Source: Arsenophonus sp052174475 (lineage in GTDB: Bacteria; Pseudomonadota; Gammaproteobacteria; Enterobacterales; Enterobacteriaceae). From it: a stretch of 64,000 bases of DNA. This document shows positions 62,631 through 64,000 of this stretch, in pieces. Made by a program: the position numbers and the translations under genes. The notes beneath the pieces are model-generated. The model made no database searches and was not told the DNA's origin. It saw only the letters and a list, made by a program, of their open reading frames with translations. The stretch lies in contig JBQMRO010000061.1 in the NCBI GenBank assembly GCA_052174475.1, positions 248,001-312,000 of the forward strand, read 5' to 3'. Position 1 is the stretch's first letter; each line of letters starts with the position of its first letter.

Positions 62631-63561
62631 AACCGTACACAGAAAACCCGGCTAAATGAAGATCATCAATATAGCCTAAAGTACGTAGTATATGTTCATC
62701 ATCAGCCCATCCAGCTTTAACTTTCACCCAAAGTTTAAGATGAACTTTAGTAGCAAAAAATTTTTCCATATCCATCCGAGCTACAATGCCAATTTTCTTA
62801 ATTTTACTACCTTTATTGCCAATAACTATTTTTTTCTGGCTACCTCTTTCAACCAAAATTAGAGCATAAATGTTATAGCCACCACGTTCATTTACTACAA
62901 ATTGCTCAATTTTAACTGTGACAGAATATGGTAATTCATCGCCGAGAAAACGCATTAATTTCTCACGAATAATTTCAGCAGCCATAAAATGTTGTGAACG
63001 ATCGGTAATATAATCCGATGGAAAATGATGTACCGCTTCTGGGATATTTTGACGAAGAATCTTAGTAATAAAATCGATACCGGTACCTTTTTTTGTACTA
63101 ATCGGCACAATATCTAGAAAATTCATTTGTTTACTAAGAAATTCTATATGGGGAAGTAAAAGGGTTTTATCTACTAGATTATCAATTTTATTAATCACTA
63201 ATAATACCGGACAAGGTAAGTGACTCAGTTTATTTATCACCATTTCATCATCGATTTTCCAATATATGCCTTCAACAACAAAAATAATTAGTTCCACATC
63301 ATTAATTGAATTACTTGCTGCCCGATTCATTAAACGATTTATTGCGCGCTTTTCTTTTACATGCAATCCTGGTGTATCAATATAAATCGTTTGATAATTA
63401 CCTTCTGTTTCAATTCCCATGATACGATGACGGGTTGTTTGAGGTTTAGGTGAAGTAATAGAAATCTTTTGCCCAAGTAATTGGTTCAATAATGTTGATT
63501 TACCCACATTTGGACGCCCTATAATAGCTACAAATCCACAATAGGTTTTTTGTTTACTCAT
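62629..63561 (-). CDS. era: Ribosome-assembly GTPase Era
   Basis: Essential GTPase that binds 16S rRNA 3' end during 30S maturation. G motifs: GRPNVGKSTLLN at residue 14, TRHRIMGIE (G2), DTPGLH (G3), NKIDNLVDK (G4). The C-terminal KH domain has VIGNKGSKIKKIG. 310 residues (301 in E. coli). It overlaps rnc by 4 bases (ATGA), the conserved rnc-era operon. Confidence 0.96.
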   Translation of the reverse strand: MSKQKTYCGFVAIIGRPNVGKSTLLNQLLGQKISITSPKPQTTRHRIMGIETEGNYQTIYIDTPGLHVKEKRAINRLMNRAASNSINDVELIIFVVEGIYWKIDDEMVINKLSHLPCPVLLVINKIDNLVDKTLLLPHIEFLSKQMNFLDIVPISTKKGTGIDFITKILRQNIPEAVHHFPSDYITDRSQHFMAAEIIREKLMRFLGDELPYSVTVKIEQFVVNERGGYNIYALILVERGSQKKIVIGNKGSKIKKIGIVARMDMEKFFATKVHLKLWVKVKAGWADDEHILRTLGYIDDLHLAGFSVYG

Positions 63562-64000
63562 TCAAGCTCCAATATTTTTAATGCATGCTCAGCGGCTGCT
63601 TGTTCGGCTTTACGACGACTTGAACCTACTCCTTTAACCGATTCCTTTATATCACTAACTTGACAATGAATAGTAAACTCCTGATCGTGCGCTTCACCGC
63701 TAACTTGAGATATCAAATAACTCGGTAAAGGTAAATGACGTCCTTGTAGATACTCTTGTAAACGTGTTTTAGGATCTTTTTGCTTATAGCCAGGGCTAAT
63801 TTCTATTAATCGAGTGTTGTACCAAGCTAAAACAATTCGTTCAGTCGTTTGAATATCACTATCTAAAAAAATACTCCCAATTAAAGCTTCGATAGTATCT
63901 GCTAATATTGATTCTCGACGAAAACCACCGCTTTTTAATTCACCTAGTCCTAAACATAAACATTCTCCCAAATCAAACTCTCGTGCAAGTTCAGCCAGTG
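63558..64000 (-). CDS. rnc: Ribonuclease III, 3' part (5' end outside window)
   Basis: Double-strand-specific endonuclease that processes rRNA and pnp mRNA. Reading starts in the middle of the gene at SLAELAREFDLGE on the minus strand. The catalytic Glu region SILADTIEALIGSIFLDSD and the dsRNA-binding domain (DPKTRLQEYLQGRHLPLPSYL, then GSSRRKAEQAAAEHALK) are present. The N-terminal nuclease half, with ERLEFLGDS, lies beyond 64000. Overlaps the era start by 4 bases. Confidence 0.95.
   Translation of the reverse strand, partial: LAELAREFDLGECLCLGLGELKSGGFRRESILADTIEALIGSIFLDSDIQTTERIVLAWYNTRLIEISPGYKQKDPKTRLQEYLQGRHLPLPSYLISQVSGEAHDQEFTIHCQVSDIKESVKGVGSSRRKAEQAAAEHALKILELE

Noticed and set aside
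1..64000. A novel defence, toxin or secretion system
   Set aside because: All intact genes belong to well-known housekeeping families; gene-poor stretches are explained mostly by IS and pseudogene debris.

Overview
The window is AT-rich DNA from an Enterobacterales-type gammaproteobacterium whose genome is in mid-decay. Islands of intact housekeeping genes keep an Escherichia coli-like order: arcB-sspB-sspA-rpsI-rplM-zapE; ispB/rplU-rpmA-obgE-dacB-greA-yhbY-rlmE-ftsH-folP-glmM-secG-leuU-metY-rimP-nusA-infB-rbfA-truB-rpsO-pnp-nlpI-deaD; waaG-waaP; glyQ-glyS; yfhL-acpS-pdxJ-recO-era-rnc. Long non-coding stretches separate them, made of eroded insertion sequences and gene corpses. This suggests an insect-associated endosymbiont at an intermediate stage of genome reduction. 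Some coding features recall Morganellaceae such as Arsenophonus, but that placement is inference only.

Layout. 1-9 kb: IS1595-like and IS481-like remnants, a PTS sugar permease (nagE-like), more IS debris, and a nearly full-length arcB pseudogene. 9.2-11.6 kb: intact sspB, sspA, rpsI, rplM (minus strand), then a zapE remnant. 12-19.5 kb: IS remnants around an intact mdh. 19.5-22.5 kb: ispB divergent from rplU-rpmA-obgE. 22.5-26.4 kb: dacB pseudogene split by an IS1595-like plus an IS256-like element. 26.5-45.7 kb: the dense core (greA to deaD) with two tRNAs and yhbY, rimP and nlpI as pseudogenes. 45.7-55.2 kb: IS mosaic around intact waaG-waaP. 55.3-58.3 kb: glyQ-glyS. 58.8-60.2 kb: another IS256-like remnant. 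60.5-64 kb: yfhL, acpS, pdxJ, a recO pseudogene, era and the 3' part of rnc.

Working set. The retained genes serve translation and ribosome maturation (rplM, rpsI, rplU, rpmA, rpsO, infB, rbfA, truB, rlmE, obgE, era, rnc, glyQS), transcription and RNA decay (nusA, greA, pnp, deaD), proteolysis and secretion (ftsH, sspB, secG), cell envelope (glmM, waaG, waaP) and cofactors or central metabolism (folP, pdxJ, acpS, ispB, mdh). The lost genes are mostly regulators and accessory factors: arcB, rimP, nlpI, recO, dacB, yhbY, zapE.

I found no CRISPR array, prophage, toxin-antitoxin or defence locus, and no convincing new multi-gene system. The most unusual content is the layered, recurrently juxtaposed and fully inactivated IS debris, an unidentified roughly 0.6-kb repeat present twice, and the very readable pseudogenes at their ancestral positions. 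All identifications come from reading motifs and remembered family sequences; no database search was run.
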